Positions 12,201-28,200 are shown, counted from the first letter of the stretch. The stretch is DNA of 64,000 bases from Dendrophyllia cribrosa (GCA_024195265.1 JAJLRJ010000007.1:6530058-6594057); one strand, 5' to 3'. The notes: generated by a model from the sequence alone, not told the origin. Program-made: numbers and translations.

Positions 12201-15200
12201 CAGATTTCAAGGCTGGGAGCCTTTGGGCTCTCTATGATTCTTCTAAGAGCACAGCCTTGCACAGTATTTTGCTGCAGTCATGGAGCATGATTTATAATTT
12301 TAATTTCTTTATTTGATACTGCCATAATTGTACATGACATTACTTAAAGTTTTAACCCACCATTAAACATATTACTGGATTGTAACAGTATTAAACTGAG
12401 GGTTTTAGTGATTAACGTTAAAAGTATTGATTAGCTATTTGTAACCCTAGCCAAAGGAATTTTTCTTATCTGCTACATGGACATTAAGTTGAAGAACTGT
12501 TAGTAGTATCTTGTAGTTATCAGTTCGCCCTTTGTCATCCTTGTAAGTGACAGTCAACCCACCCACGTGCACCACTCCCGGTTTCTGGGTTGCTGAGTAG
12601 CAGTGGTTTTGTATATTGCAGTAAATCTTTATATAGCCGAGCTGAGTCTTGGTTGTGATAGTAATAAACAACTATTTAAGTCTTAACTCTAGTTCTTCAA
12701 ATGCACAGTGGACCAAGTGGTTGAATTGCTTCGATAAAGAAAACCACACAGGAGTCAAAATGCCATAAGTTGTAATAACTATTTATTAATAAATTTACTG
12801 AAAATTATTCTAAACTTTTTTTTCATTTCCTGTTTCAGCATGTTATGGTTTTGTTGCTTTTATGTCTGGTTTATACTACATTATGTCTGGTTTATACAGG
12901 TTTATGTCTCCTCCATATCACCATTCCCATCAAATCCTCATTTGCATCATACCCCAGGCCCATCATATCCCAAATTTACACCTATATGCTTAAAACTAAA
13001 TATGATATTAGAAGCACAGTTTTTAATATCAAGACAGCAACACATTCACCCCCAAATTTTCACCTACTTTAGATCTGAAAACCAACACACTAGCCACTAC
13101 ATCATCGTGCCCCCACAAAACTACGGTATGGATACATACAATACAACTTTTACTTTATAAAAAACTGATTAATAGTAGGGGGGGGGGGGGGGGGGGTATT
13201 GAAATTCCTCCCCAACAGAACAGGGGGGACCTGAAAAAATCTGGATTCACTAAGGGGGGGACATGAAAAAAAAAATGGAAAATTTGTTAATTTCTCACCC
13301 ATCCCCCCCCTCCCATAAATAATGAACGTTCCCTAAGAAAGCGAATAAAGCATTTTAATCTGTGCACATTCGCCGAATGGTGAAACCATCCCTTTAAGCC
13401 AATCGCAGGCATGAACAAAAGAAACCCGGATAACACAAGCCTAAGCGCATTAGAATCTCGTCAGGTAAGGTTGATGAAACTGTTTTTTGCCAGCAGCGAA
13501 AGAAAACAAAGAAAGAATTGTGCCTTACCGGCATTCCTCTTGCGATCTTTGACACTATAACTGGCAAATTAATGTCTGAACCTCCCTAAGATAAAAAGAA
13601 GAAAGAAAAATAGATATAATTTAAAGCTCCAGCTTGAAACTGTAAGAAATCATCAAATCCCTTTTGCGGGACACAGCCATTGCAAGAATGGAATAGACTT
13701 AATTAATGTTATTACCTGCACATTAAATCCAAACCTTCCTTGGTCGTCAGGTTCCATTCTAAGAGAGAATTTCATTCGGTGATTACAACAGTTTCAAAAT
13801 TTTATTTTTTACATTGTAAATTAAAGACAAAAATAATAGTTTCGCTGTTTTACCTCACAGTCATGAGACCCTCTTGATTTGCAGAGCCATTTCTCTGAGG
13901 GGAAAAAACACCAAGAAAATCGTAATTTAAGTATAATTTACTGCGTTAAAGAAAAAACACAACAAAGGCTTTATTTTACTCTGCAGTCATTTGCAGAAAC
14001 TTCAAACTTAAGTAGTTTAGTTAAAAAAAAATAGATAAGTTGAACGAGTTCAGAAAACCGATAATCAGCGTTCCAATATTGATATAAGCTATCTAGATCA
14101 TGGTGCAAACATACTGTAAGAAGTCCCTCTGTTCTCTCTAGAATAGTGGACTAAAAATCACACGAATGAACATAAAAAATCACACGAACGAACATAAAAA
14201 AGCTCCTATACGTTGCGTTTCCTTGCGGCAGTTTTCTTTTTCGCGCTTAGGTACTTGCGTGCTTGTTATAGAATTGATACAAATCTACACAAAACTTAAC
14301 CATATGATGAAGAACATTAAAAGTGAAGTGAACAAGAAGCGAAGAGAATGGAAGACAGAGACACTGAAACAGAATTTTAAGATACATGTACAACTTTAGG
14401 TGAAAGTGGTTTGTTTGTTTGAATATTTTTTCCTTCTCCGTACATACCCGCCGAGTACAGCTGCTGCTGCTTTCTTCCTCCATATCAGAAGTAAAAGAGT
14501 CGTTTGAAGAAATACTTTTGCGCTGAGTCACAGAGAAAGAGAAGAGAGGAAAGATAGCAGAAAAGGTGAAGAGTCGCAGAGCTGTTAAGAATTATTGTTA
14601 AGAGTAGTAATTTCTGTCCCACATGCAAGAATTGACGGAGGAGGTCTTCCAAGTAAGAATATGCAGTTGTCAATTAGTAACAGAACTGGCAAGAACATTG
14701 AAGATATATAAATAAACATTCTGGTTAAAAGCATAGAATTCTTATTGCATGTGGGCTTACAACATAACGATTGGAAGAGATACATTTGAGTAAAACAACA
14801 ACAACAACAACAACAACAAGTTTACTAATAATAATTATTAACTGCACTGAACAATTTTTTCACCTTACCTGGAGTTCTGGCGTCAGGGTTGGTTTGAGTC
14901 TGTTAATATGGGCCTCATCCCCAACACCAAGACTTTTGCTTCTGACTAATGAGTGATTCATTCTAACAAAATACATCAAACAGATCATTCACAACATGTC
15001 CAGAGTCAATTATGGAGACATGCAAAATATGTAGTTCTAACTTTGAGTCTGTTGATGAAATTCTATGGTGTGACCATTCAAATGAATTCTCTTCAGCAGT
15101 AATTTTGCATGGCACCATTTGTTTTTCAATATTTTACAAAATGAAATTTGGGATTTTTCTGAATTTTGATTTTTGGAACTCTTGCAAGTTAAAAAACAAA

Positions 15201-16433
15201 CTCTGGCACTGTACATCATCTGAGTATTGCAAAAATAAAACAAGAGCTTACTTGTCAAAGTTTGAAGGCACAGAAGATGAATAATTTAAGGTGGCTGAGT
15301 TGGGTGGTCTGTCAGTGAAGACTGTGTCGTCCTTGTCAAACATGTGATCAAGGTCAATTCTCCGCCGGGAACCTAATTAAAGTTACAGAAAAGTTTAAAC
15401 TTTTCGCAGTATCAAGTTTATGCACATTTTTTGTACAGTACACGTTGTTATTTAATGGTAGCCATATTGATTTTTCACCCTGGGAAGAATTTGCCTCTAG
15501 CCTGATTGCTACTTGTATGATAAGCAAAAGCATAGGTAATGTATAAAAGCGCAGTGTTGATGTTATTGTTGTAGTTATTAATTTGTATCACTCTTCCTCC
15601 ATTTTACACCAGTTCCCACTTGTGAAATGCAAGCAACATGTACCCATGAAAGATAATTGTGCTGACCATGGTTTTGAACATAATGTAGCTTTCATAACAC
15701 TGTCTAAACTTTGCTTAAGTTATAAAGTTAACGGTTCAAGTTTAAAGGGTTTTTTTCTCATCTTACCATCATCATTCCTTTTGGAATAACGTCTGCTAAG
15801 TGTCCTGCAAAATTACAGTTATTGAAAGATGTTAATTCTAATACCATTGTTTAATATTATTTTAATTTTTTATTTTATTTTTTCAAAATGTTTAAAACTT
15901 CAATTATTCTTTAGCTAAGATTGAACTTGACCATTTTGAGGTTTCTAACACACTGAGTTCTCGTGTGTTTGTTTGTGCTACACATACCTAACAATCCTCG
16001 GTTCAGTTCTTGGTTGTCGCCGTCCTTCTTCTAAAGCTTGATATTCAGTTTTACCCCTGTGGAAAAGTACATTACATCCTAATTAATTTAAATCCTACCT
16101 TATTATCAGTGAAAGGCTACACTAAGCCCCTTTTAGACTACACTTGGGGGGGGGGGGGGGGTGTGTGTGTGTGGAGCGAGAAGGGAGATGCAAAAAAAAA
16201 AAAACTCTCTCCCCAGTCCCCCTTCCCCTTCCCCCTGTAATACGGTAAATAATTATGGTATTGTGAAATGATATATATGAAATAAATATATGAACTGCGG
16301 AAATGAAATCAAATGAAGAATGATCCTCGCAGTTGTGAATGCAATTTAAGCAATTACGAAAAGAAGCCTGAAAAATTCAGGACTTCAACGGGGTTCGAAC
16401 CTGTGACCTCGCGATACTGGTGCGATGCTGACT

Positions 16434-16468
<35 letters not shown>

Positions 16469-19400
16469 AGGTCAATTGTAGGTTCATATGTTCCCGTGAA
16501 AGGAGTGAGTGTGAAATAATATACATGAAATAAATCATATATGAACTGCGGAAATGAAATCAAATGATCCTCGCAGTTGTGAACGAATTATGGTATTATT
16601 GTATGGTTGTCATTTCATACTGCTATAAGTTTTGTATCATTTCATCACAGAATAAAACTCATTAAAACTGTGAAAGGTGTTTTCAAATGTGCTCAGATTA
16701 AGTTTTTATTTTGGCACATTATTAAAATTAACTGGTATCATAAAATTCCCCCCTGTACTCAAACTTTATCCAACAAAATATGTCTTTCAATACAGTGCAG
16801 AGTGATAAAAATATTTTAACTTCATTAAAATTTAAAACTGACAGTCATTATGTTTTTACTATTAATTTAAATCCCACCACGTACAATTTTATTTCCCAAC
16901 AACTACAAAAAAAACCAGAAGATTTATTTACCTGTATCTATACTTGGAGCCTATCCTAACCAATGGACTCTTGGTGTTTGAAGGTTTGGGAAAGTGAGTC
17001 CTTAAAAAAAATCATAAGATCATTCAACAAGTTATGAAACTCAAATCTGACTTCATGTTCCTCTCAAACTTCTCATTAATTTATCGACTAACCCATTTAA
17101 GGGGCAGTATCACGAGGTTCCACGCGCGGCACTGTTCTTTGTTCTTGCACCGGAATTTTGGACATATCACTGTTAAAAGTGATTTTTTTTTGTTCCGGTT
17201 ATCAAAACAGATTTTTGGATTCAACAAATACCTCCACCTCTCAACGGCCTTTTTGAATTTGCCGAATCAAACTTGAAAACATGGGCCAACATTTTCAAGT
17301 TTCGACCTCATGATACTGCCCCTTTAAGCTTGAAACTAACCTATAAAATGTGTGATACTCAACACATGTTTTCCACAGATTTTTGCATGCTCTGTAGGTT
17401 GGCATGTGAAATCCTATCACATTTTCAGTCCATTCATTCTGCAAGCAAAAAAATAAAACCAACATTACAGTTTTACAGTCATCAAGGGTTAATGACTGTG
17501 ACAACATGAACAGAACATGTACAATAAGTGAAAGTTTCATATTTCTTTTAACAGACATCACTGTGATAAATGATCGAGGTATTTATGAATGAATCATATA
17601 TGAACTGATCTTTGCAATTGTGTTTGCATTGGGTTCAAGTCCCATTGAAGCCCTGAAATATTTTCAGGCTTCCATCTTTGTCATTATTATTTACTTCTCA
17701 CACACTGAATGCCATTTGTCTGCCACAGAATGCAACAGCACTTTATTGCTTTATTGCAAAACGTCTAACACTTACAGAGTATGTATGAAAAACTGGCTCG
17801 AACAAAACCAAAACACTTCACTGGCCGTAATTACCTATATCAAGGGCTGGGAGGGTGGGAAAGCTGTTGCACTTATGGCAAGAAACAAAAACTGAGTCAT
17901 GTGTCAAGTCGTGACACCCAATATCCCAACTTGTACCAGACCCCCATTCAGTGTGTGAGAACTTCATTTCTTGTCTCTTTCACAAGCACAGCCGGCAAGA
18001 AAACCATTTGACGATTAAGTGCAGTCGGGAATCCTTATGCGATATAAAGCGAGATTGCTGTCATCATCATTCTGGTTGTGAACGGGACTTTAAGCATGAT
18101 GCTCAATGAGTTTGCAAAGCAAGAGAGGTCTCTAAAGAGTCCCTTTGGCAGGGACGAAACATATACATCAGGCTAGCCACTAATCAAAGTTATTCTGAAG
18201 TTATTCACAACACTTCTTTGCAATTGCTTAGTTAATTGTAAACACAACTGCAAGAATCATTTTGTCACTTTACAGACATCACTGTGCTCTTACCCAGTCA
18301 GGTCTGATCTGCACAAAGAACCGTTTTCTTTTGAAGCAAACTTTAACAACTTTTGACCTGTGGCAAAAAAAGAAAAAACTTATGTCTGAGCCCAGCACTC
18401 CGATCAAATATCATCTAGCATCATGATATTCAATACAAATCCTACATACCATGGAAAGAAGTTGATTTTACATCTGTTGTGGTAGACCGTCAAGCCAAGA
18501 GGAGAAATTCCAATGTGAAGGTCAAGACCATCATGGTCCTAAAAAAAGTCCCATCAGGAAGAGAAAATGTGTTAAGTCCAGGTCAGGTACTTCAATCAAT
18601 AACTTTTGAAACTGAGCATGATTTTATAAGATTTTTAGAGAAAATCAGGACACAGTGTGTATAGTTTGAATAAATTATAGATATGTTAGAGCTCTGGCAG
18701 GTCTTTTAATAAACCACTGTAAGTCAAGAAGGTTTCTTGAAATGAAGAGGTTCTCTTTATACTCGCTTGTGATAATTATGTTACCAATAGTGTGCACAGA
18801 AAGCATAATCATAATGAGGTGTCCAAGGCATATAATTCACATAGTTACTCAGGGATTGTATATGAATTTTGGTATCTTCAGGATCAAGTGAACTGGGGTA
18901 AAAGAGGTGTTATGGAAGTGTCTGTAAGAAGAGGTTTTGACAGTACATAGGAATTATTCACTGCCTTGTTTCTTTATTTAGAACATATTATCCATTTCCT
19001 CTGAATGAACATATTCAGCAGTTAACTTGTAACTTCATTTTTTTTTACTGAACAACACAAAAGCTCTGAAGTTTAAACTTGACAAATGGTTGTGTAAATC
19101 ACTGCTGTCAGTCATCATGTTTATATTGTGCGTTTCCAAACTTCCAATGGTTGTGACCATACAGACAGTAATTATGATTCAAAGCAGTGTAAAAACGAAA
19201 CAATTCAACACACAAAAATTGTAGTTGGGTTTAAATTTCAGTGTTCGCCTGTTATTGAAAGCACACGTACCTTGGCAAAGTGAAGATCTACTCCGTACAG
19301 ATCCAAGTTTTTTGCAACCTCAAGGAAGTTGAATTCAGCATCTGCTGGGCTTTGGCCACTAAAGACAATTAAATGTTATTATTTTTCTCATAAATTCAAG

Positions 19401-22220
19401 GGACAGTGTCCCGGCTGAAATCAAATTTAATGAACTGAAATCCACTTCAATCCTTGTAATCCTGCACTTTTACTCCAAACGACTGCTTCTGTTTTGCTCT
19501 ATAGAATCTTTTTATCTAATTTAGTTGTATATTTGGTGGCATTTGGCAATATAAAATGGAAATTAGGTAAATCACAATTTCGTTATTTTGGTAGAACAGT
19601 GTCTCTTTAATTACAATAATAAGAAACAAAAACTGTACACATAATTCAAGTGAAAAGTAAATTGTACATAATATTATTTTCACAATTTATTATGCATATT
19701 AAACTACAGTACTGTATGTGTCTGAATATTTTACCCATGATGCTTGTGAAATTCTGCTGCTCGCTCTTCAAAGTCCTCAGACTAAAAACAAAAAAAAAAT
19801 GATTATCTACATGCAGTTAAATAGTTATCAACTACAGTTAATAATATCACAGATTAGAATATCATATACAGTATACATGTATTTTCTGTGCAATCACTTA
19901 ATAGCCCAATTTTGATATATTAAAATTCAACTTGAAACAAAAGACATCACTACGAGGCTTAGGGGAATAAACCATACAAATCCCTGCTATCATTCCACTA
20001 AGCCTCGTAGTGATGTCCTTTGTTTCAAGTTGAATTTTAATATATCGAAATTGGGCTATTGATGCACATAAACATGAAAGTATACACACATGATTTATAT
20101 GTAAATATCACAAACCTGATCAGGTATAAATCTGAACTCAGACACGTAGGAATCAACCATGATCCTAGAGTCATAATCTCCTAGTTCACCTGTAACCAAA
20201 CAATAGGAGGACAATATTGTAGCAACATTGCATCAATATTGGAGCAACATTGCATCAGTATAATTAACACAGCAACATTGCATCATTAATATTCCAGTCA
20301 CTAAGCAAGAACTGTAAGTACAGATTGAAGCAGTTTTTTTCAGTCACAATTCATCTTTGAGAATAGCTACATGTAGATCACATGTGGCTTAAGGTTTTCT
20401 AAGCCAGTGAATATTGCTTCAAATAGCATGATTTTGAATCTGTAGGAAACAAACTGAATCTGATGACTTTCTATTTTTGAAAGAAGTCAAACTTTTATGA
20501 GACAATAGTCTTGACTGTTAGTACAATAAAACAGTTGCAGCTCTAAAGCCAGAAGAGAGATTCACCTTGATCTGAATAATAATAGATTTTATTATGACAT
20601 TCATACATCTTGAGATATAAAATGTAACTTGTAAGAAGGCTGCAAATTATTTGGGGGCCTTGAATTATTTCAATTTGCCACAGTTCACTAAAATGCAATT
20701 TCGGAATTTACTTTTCTCTCACTTTCCATTTAGTTCAGTTGTCATTTATGCTAGTTCTGTTTCTTTCCTATTGTTCTTTTGTGACATTTACCTGTCATTT
20801 AAACTGCTATAATTAGCATATTCAAATTGTTTCTACTTCAGTCTATAACTTTAGATATTCAAATTGTAACGAGCTTCTGCAACTGATGACATAAGTTTGC
20901 CGAAACATGTCTTGTAAATTGAAAATTGTCGTGTTATTTCTTCAACTCATAACAACTTTTCTGCTATCACGTCTGTTTGGTAACATGATAAAGAGTATTA
21001 AAGAAGAATGCCACTAAAATTCAGCCTTTTCTTACCTTGAAGCACATACGATGCCAACTCAGCAGCTGTGTCATACAAACATGGTAACCTATAACAGCAT
21101 AAACCATGCATGCAAATTAGAATTACATCAGTTACAAATTCAAGTTCAGTTTCAGTGGTCCAACACAGTATCCATTAATAGCATTGTAACAAATATGACC
21201 TACTGTAGAAATATTATACAACTCTCCCTGGATATGAAATGATCATTTGATGACCAACATCATACATAAATGTAAGTCATCCATCAAGCATTTTGCCTAC
21301 ATTTTGTATTTCTAGACTTTAAACCTCCTGTTCCTTAAGCCTCTATATACAGTGTACCTCCCTTCACTATTCCCCTATATACTAGCCTGCATGGCAGGTG
21401 TGAAGGAAAGGAATGCATTCTATAAGAACTAAGCTATTTACATTACTCTCACCGATTTCCTGGTAATTGAATTACGTCAACTGTTAATATGTTCACAATT
21501 CAGAAACTGGCATGCACATTTATGCATGGCTGACTTCACATGGGAATTTATATGTTTACTGCCCAGTGCAAATTAGCCAATCAGAATTTTGCGGCCCCCA
21601 ACGTCCACAGAAATGAACAAAAGGAGTCTTTATTGCAGGCATCCTATCCCTCTCTCATCAGTTTCCTTCTCCTTGATGCCTGCTATGCGGGCTACTATAT
21701 ACAGACCACCTAAGCGAGGTTCTCACAATGTAATGCTCTTTAGCGAGACACAGGCACCTTTTGGATCAAGCCCAGTCTGTTAAAAGAAATATATTACTCC
21801 GCTCCTCCTGTCCTAAGCCCCTGCACCCATTATTACTCGCACCCCCTGTCTAGTGACAAGTCCAATAAAAATGTACAAAGGTGTACACACTTGTAAGCCC
21901 AGGCCTTAAGTATAACGACTATAATCTTTGACAAAACTGTTGAGATTTTTAAATTTTACTTTGTTAATTTTTATTTCGACAATTTTCCCCCCTCTTCTCC
22001 CTTAACAATGCTGTTTTGGCTATGTTGTGGTTCAAATTTTTCTTTGCTTTAAAATTCTCAGACCAGTTTAATTTTTATTTTTGTTTGTCTCAGATTCATT
22101 ATCATAATCTAGGACAAAGGAAAACAAAAATAAGACTGGTCAAACGAAATAAAAATTTGAACCACAACAGCTACGAAAAGAAACCAGGCAAATTCACAGA
22201 CCTTGCAAGACAACACTGAG

Positions 22221-22251
<31 letters not shown>

Positions 22252-25200
22252 TTTCTGAGATACTGTTGGTGTTTTTATAAAGTGAGGTGTGGAAAAATGC
22301 ACCCACTTTGTTTGTCTCAACCAGCTGAAACTCACCTTCCGGTCAAGAGGTCTCGTTTTATTTGAAGGTAGAACTGATACCTGTTATTCATGATAAAAAC
22401 AAGAAATTAGACGTGACAAGAATGCAACTCAAGTTTATTAAACAATACATGTGATTTCTTTCTTTATTGTTACAAAGCAACAGAATTCTGCTTTAAGCAA
22501 AGCAGTGGCCAATTTAATCATAGGCAGCCTTCGAAATGCATGCAGTATAATATGGCAGTTGTACTCATGCATTAAAACCCATGAAACATGCAAGTAAAAT
22601 TTATTTACAGTAGTTACATGTATGTATTTTACATGCATCCCAAAAACATGCAAACTGCAAGTATTCTGACAAAGTAATACCCCTTGTGTTACTCATACAT
22701 ATAAATTGCGAGTATTTTTCACAGAGGAAAGTGCACAAAATGTATAAAGAAGAATGCCACAACACGCTGTGCACTAAGAACTTCAATCGCTAAGGAAACA
22801 GTGATATACATCAAAGATTACAGATTCAATAAGTCATGTACATGTACATGTATAAAGCTACAGTGTACCTCGTGACATCCTCAGATAGTTTAGAAGGATC
22901 TGATGCAAAGAATCTCACTCTAAAATAAAATATGTATGGTGGACCACCTAAAAAAATTAGTAATTAAAAGGTTAACATTGAATGCCAAATTAGTCCTTAC
23001 AGTAACAACCTCCACTCAGGACTTCGGATAGGGTGCAGCAAAATTGCCCAGTATCTCCAGGAATTGTATGTGAAATAAGAGTTATCATTTACATGTATAC
23101 TGTATTTCCTCGAATAATAGTCATCCCTCGATTAATCGCCCCTTTAAATAAATGCCCCCTTTGAGGGAAATATATTAAATAATTGCCTCCCCTGATTAAT
23201 TACTCCTCTCCCCTTTCTTTCTAATCCTCCCAGTCAAGTTAAAACTGATTCACCTCTTGTATAGGAAACAATCATTACAATTACAGAAAAGTTACAAAAG
23301 CACAGGTTTCATATTTATTGTTCTACAGTATACACATAGCCACTGTGAGGTTTGTGAATTTGACTCTTTCCTTTATTTCTGGGAGCTCTCTAATCAGCAC
23401 ATTAGCACGTTACTACTTCCAGCAAGCAATATTTGAAATAATTGAAGGGGTCGGGGCATTATTTTTTCTCGCTCAGATTTGCCTAATTTTATTGTACAAC
23501 GAATAATATCACAAACCCTTGTCGAATTTGCACTAATCCTAAGAAACTGGACTAATTTCACCTGAAAAAAAGCAGAGTTCTGGTCTTCTAGTGGCTGTTT
23601 ACATTCAGAGCGTAATTTCGACGCCATTACAGCAGATTGGCCGCGAGAATATGCGACCGCAATACTCCTGACCCGCGCCAACGACATGAACGAAAATGCC
23701 GTTATTTACGCGTGCCTGGTTTGTTATCGATCGCGAGCTCTCTACAGCAAACACATCGTCTGTAGCGTGCGTATGAGCCAATATGTTTAAGGCCCGTCCA
23801 GTGATTGAAGGACATCATTAAGTCCGGAAATCCTTAAGTCTCTAGTACCACTCAAAGAAACGAGTCGTGTTTCTTGCCTAAATCTCTATTTCACTTTGAA
23901 GGTGAAAATAGACGTTGGTGGACAAGGCGAGCCGGCGGGAAAGTCAGGAATCACTTAGGATCAGAAAAGAGCAGCGTTGTGAGTTGGGGGCCATTTCCCA
24001 TCCCGTGCCGTAGTCACCGTGCTTCGAGACTTCTAATATTTTCCGTATTTCGTTTGGCGGACATTCCGTTTTCGTTTTCGCCATTGATATCCCGACATGC
24101 TTTGCGACAGTGGCAGATAGGTCAGCTTTGCGTGGTCGTGCGGGAGATTGAAATACAGCGTTGGGCAGCTTAAAGTGAGTTCTTGCGGCCAGGTGAAATT
24201 CAGCAAGGCAGGCAAAGACTATGAGCCAGCAGCGGAGGACCAGGAATGCTTCCTAAAGGAGGTCCGTAACGATAAGGGAGATGGCGCGAATCTAAGTGGC
24301 TGACTATCGGTGATAAAAGTGAAGCGATTTTGAGGGAATGAACTTGGGGATTTATTTTTCTTGAGCGGGATTCAGCGGTACGGACCCAAACTTGGCCATC
24401 TGAAGTGAAAAATCAGCGTAAAATCGAGAAATTCGGGTAAACCTTGGGATTCATTTTTTCGAGCGGGATTCAGCGGGAGACATGCAGATTTTTTTTTTTT
24501 GCATACGTTAATTCTCGAAAACGACGGAAAAAAACAACAGAAAAAATCTAAACAATGTTTTACAACGAATTTGTAGTTCACATGCCAAAAATGGACAAAT
24601 CTGAGCGAGAAAAATAAAAAACGACCTCAAAAGCAACATAGGCTGGATATGCCCCGAGCCCTTCAATTGACCCCCTCGATTAATTGCCTCCCCTCGAAAA
24701 ATCGCCCCCTTTTGGAGTAAAAAAATTAATACCGGTAATCACCCCGGCTATTATTCAAGGAAATACGGTAGCTGTACATGTACTCGTTCAAACATGATTT
24801 TCCAGTTTTCAGAATAGATAGTTACCTTGAGTTTCTTTTTTCTGTTGCCAGAAATTTGCCACTAAAAATATGGCTTTCTAAAGCACATTAACAATGAGGA
24901 GCAATTTTCGATGATGTACAGATCAGGTAGTATTACATGAAATACAGATCATTAGCCTGAGCTAGGAGGCATTTGTATTTTGCAATTTGTGTTTTCTTTT
25001 CAAGTTTCCAGGTAAATTCTTCCCAACTTCAAACAAACCATGCACCATCCAGACAGTTTAAATTTCAGTCTACACTGTACCAGAATGCAGAAATTTATGG
25101 CTGCATGCATGGACTTAGATTTTTACTTCATTCTACACTGTATGCTTGTGACACATACTTACTAGCATGTACACTGTTATAGCCTCCAGTAGAGACTTAA

Positions 25201-28200
25201 GTTAAATTTGAGAATGTTACCTTTGGGGGATAACATTACTACATGTATCAGAGGTTAGCCAATTTCCAGGGAGGGACATTACTTTGAGGGAGTCGGTATT
25301 TTCAGAGTCCTTGGAAAGATATTTTAAAAGGGTAGCTCACAAAAATCTAGGGTTTACCTCGGTGTAAAAACCTGTGACTTCTTCCTTTGTTTTCTACCTT
25401 TGTTGTCTTGCACTCTATTGTTTCAGTATACCTTTTGTTTTCTGTTTTACGTCACTCGTGAGTTGGCAGGTTTTTACACCGAGGATGAGCCAAAATCTAG
25501 CATTTGAAGCTGATTACCTGTTCATGTGCAAGCTATCGAGATGTAACTTACGTTTTAGTTGTTTCCTAATCTGCTTGTCAGGATTAAGCCATTGCTGTTT
25601 TAAAAGCAAGTGTACATGTATGAAAGGAATTAATGATGGCCATAAAATCAAACTGTAATTTTATTTACTTAATTTCCAACAGTACTCAAACTGTATAATT
25701 AAAGCAAAATGCAGAACTAAACACTTGACTAACCAAGTTATCTGGTGAGTCAGCGACATACTGCAGACCGAAAAAATGTTTTTCCAGCAGGTCTAGATGC
25801 TTGAAGAGGGCTTCTAACAACACTTCACCCTTGGAGTGTTTCTAAAGAGAAACAAAATTGGCATAGAATTCAAATTAAACAACGTCGCATAAGTAAAAAT
25901 GGTAACTAGATAGAGTCCAGAGATATTAATTATTTGATGGCAAATTTAACCAGGGACTGACAATTTTTTAGTGGCTGGAAAAACAGAATCAAAGGCTCCG
26001 CGAGCCAACCTGGAATAAGAAATGCTAATGCGTAACTAATGCAATAAAATTATTGCAGTAAGCTTATTTTTTTTTTACCAACACGGTTCGATATCTTTTT
26101 AAAATATTAAATGCAACAACTTTAAACGAACGCCAAAAAAAAAAAAAAAAAAAAAAGGATTTGAACTCGGGTCATCTGGCTGTTGTCACACATACTACGC
26201 CATTAGGCTATGAAGATTAATGGTGAATGGGGAGGTAAAATTTTATCATTTCAACGTAGATATGCGGTAAAACACATATAAACATTTGGCCATTTTACAT
26301 TTAAAGTGCCACATCGTGTTTAATTTTTACTCTGTCAACAAACATTACAATTTTATGTGTTTCTCCATTTTATAAGCTTCATATTTATATATAGATTTGG
26401 GTCCTTTGTATTAAATCTGAGTGCTTATGAGTGTAACTTTAATTTCAGTCCTACTACCTTAATGAAGGGGGTAATGAAATCCTTCAGTAAAATGAACATC
26501 AAAAAGTATTTTTTACAAAGTCATATGCTCAGCCTTTCAGCTCAGCTGCTGTACATGTAGTTAAATTTTCACTTCACAAAAGAAAATGCTAATAAAATAA
26601 AAATGCCTGGGGTATTCCCATGGGAAGGGGGGGGGGGGGGGGGGGAGAATGATCAGAATTGACTGATAAATAACAAAAACAAACCAAGTACACAATATAA
26701 TGCTGATCGATATCCATGTACTTTACAAATTAAAAAGTTTCAAGTAATCAGGGTTAAACTTTAGTTTTTCAAATGACAAGATGTCATGAAGATGATGTAC
26801 ATGTAAAATACAGAGATGTAGGAACATTTCAAAATACAGTTAAAATGACATAAAATAATTAACCATATGGTGAATACACACCCAAAACTATACTGATCAT
26901 ATTTAAATTTTTTTATCGCAAAAATATATTGACGGTACATTCAATCAGTCAAGAGATAATAAAATTTAATAAATTAACCACGAAACAAACTGTTGAATAT
27001 ATTGTCATCCTTCAAATAAAATAACCTATTGTAAAAGATCGCAAATCATCTTGAAGGAAAATCCTCATCTTACATTTTAAATATTTATAATGAGCAGAAG
27101 TTTTCAAATTAACATACATTTTCTAAATCAAGAGATGATGTAACTAAAGAGCAATATGCGTGAAGACAAATTACAATATAATTTAGTGCAGAGTTGAAAA
27201 TTTTACTTCAATGAGTAATACTCAAGCCAAAATATATCTGCCAAGTCTGCAATGTGATAGCAAAATAACAAATTATTACTGTATGTCATCTCATTGACAA
27301 CGCAATAAAAGGCAGTCATGGCTAGAAAAAGGTGAATGTGAAATAATATTTTAAAATTTCTTTAGAAGTACCTCTCTTTAGATTATTGACTTGAAGAGCA
27401 AGTTCACAGATTCAAATTCCAGGTATCAAGGATTTAAAAACACCTTTAAGGTGAGAAAATTTGCAAAATTGTCCGTGACAAGTTAACTTTAATAATTGTC
27501 AAAGGCATTCCCGCACTTCCTTCGCTGTTCAAGATTTTAAAAAGATAAGCTTAAGCATAAACGACATTGAAATATTGAGTCGACCGAGATTTAAAACTCT
27601 AGTTTTAAAAGCGTAATTTAAAGTTAGATTATTTTCAAGGACTGTACAACTCTTTGCTAATTTTGTGTTTATTTTCCAAACATATTTAACTTGATCAAAA
27701 TGGATTTAGCTTCTTAATCCAGCGCGATGTTTGACCAGAAGGGATCGCCTTGGCTTGGCGGTTTTCCCCCAACAGAAGTTCTAAGTACGAATATATAGAG
27801 GGGAGCATAGTCGGACATGATAAAACTGGAAAATCAAATTAGAGCGAAATAAAGGAATGCGATCAAAGAATGTCGGTTCGGTGATAAACACAATTCCTTT
27901 CTTTCATCGCGCTGGATTTTGAATTCCAAAAAGCACCCTTCCAAATAACGAATTAAATGAACTCTAATTGAGAATCATGACTTAAATTAGTGCAAGATTT
28001 TAAAACGAGAAAGCTCGCCGACTTTTCCTCTTGACTGCTTATTTGCTTTGTTAATATGATGTAAGAAACGCTAAAACAAAATCGTTTTGCACGTAAATAA
28101 CAAACTTTGACATGCTAAACATTTGTCCTAGCTAGCGGGGTAACATTGTTGTATAAAAGATGATTTGAAGCCCAGCATTTTCACATCCGTGGCTGACCCA

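Noticed and set aside
16313..16519. Possible functional tRNA gene (A- and B-box present)
   Set aside because: The acceptor stem does not pair and the unit continues into a SINE body with tail repeats.
23874..24215. Frames of 60-99 aa inside the 1.7-kb TIR element
   Set aside because: No transposase motif or conserved block; opposite-strand frames overlap equally well.
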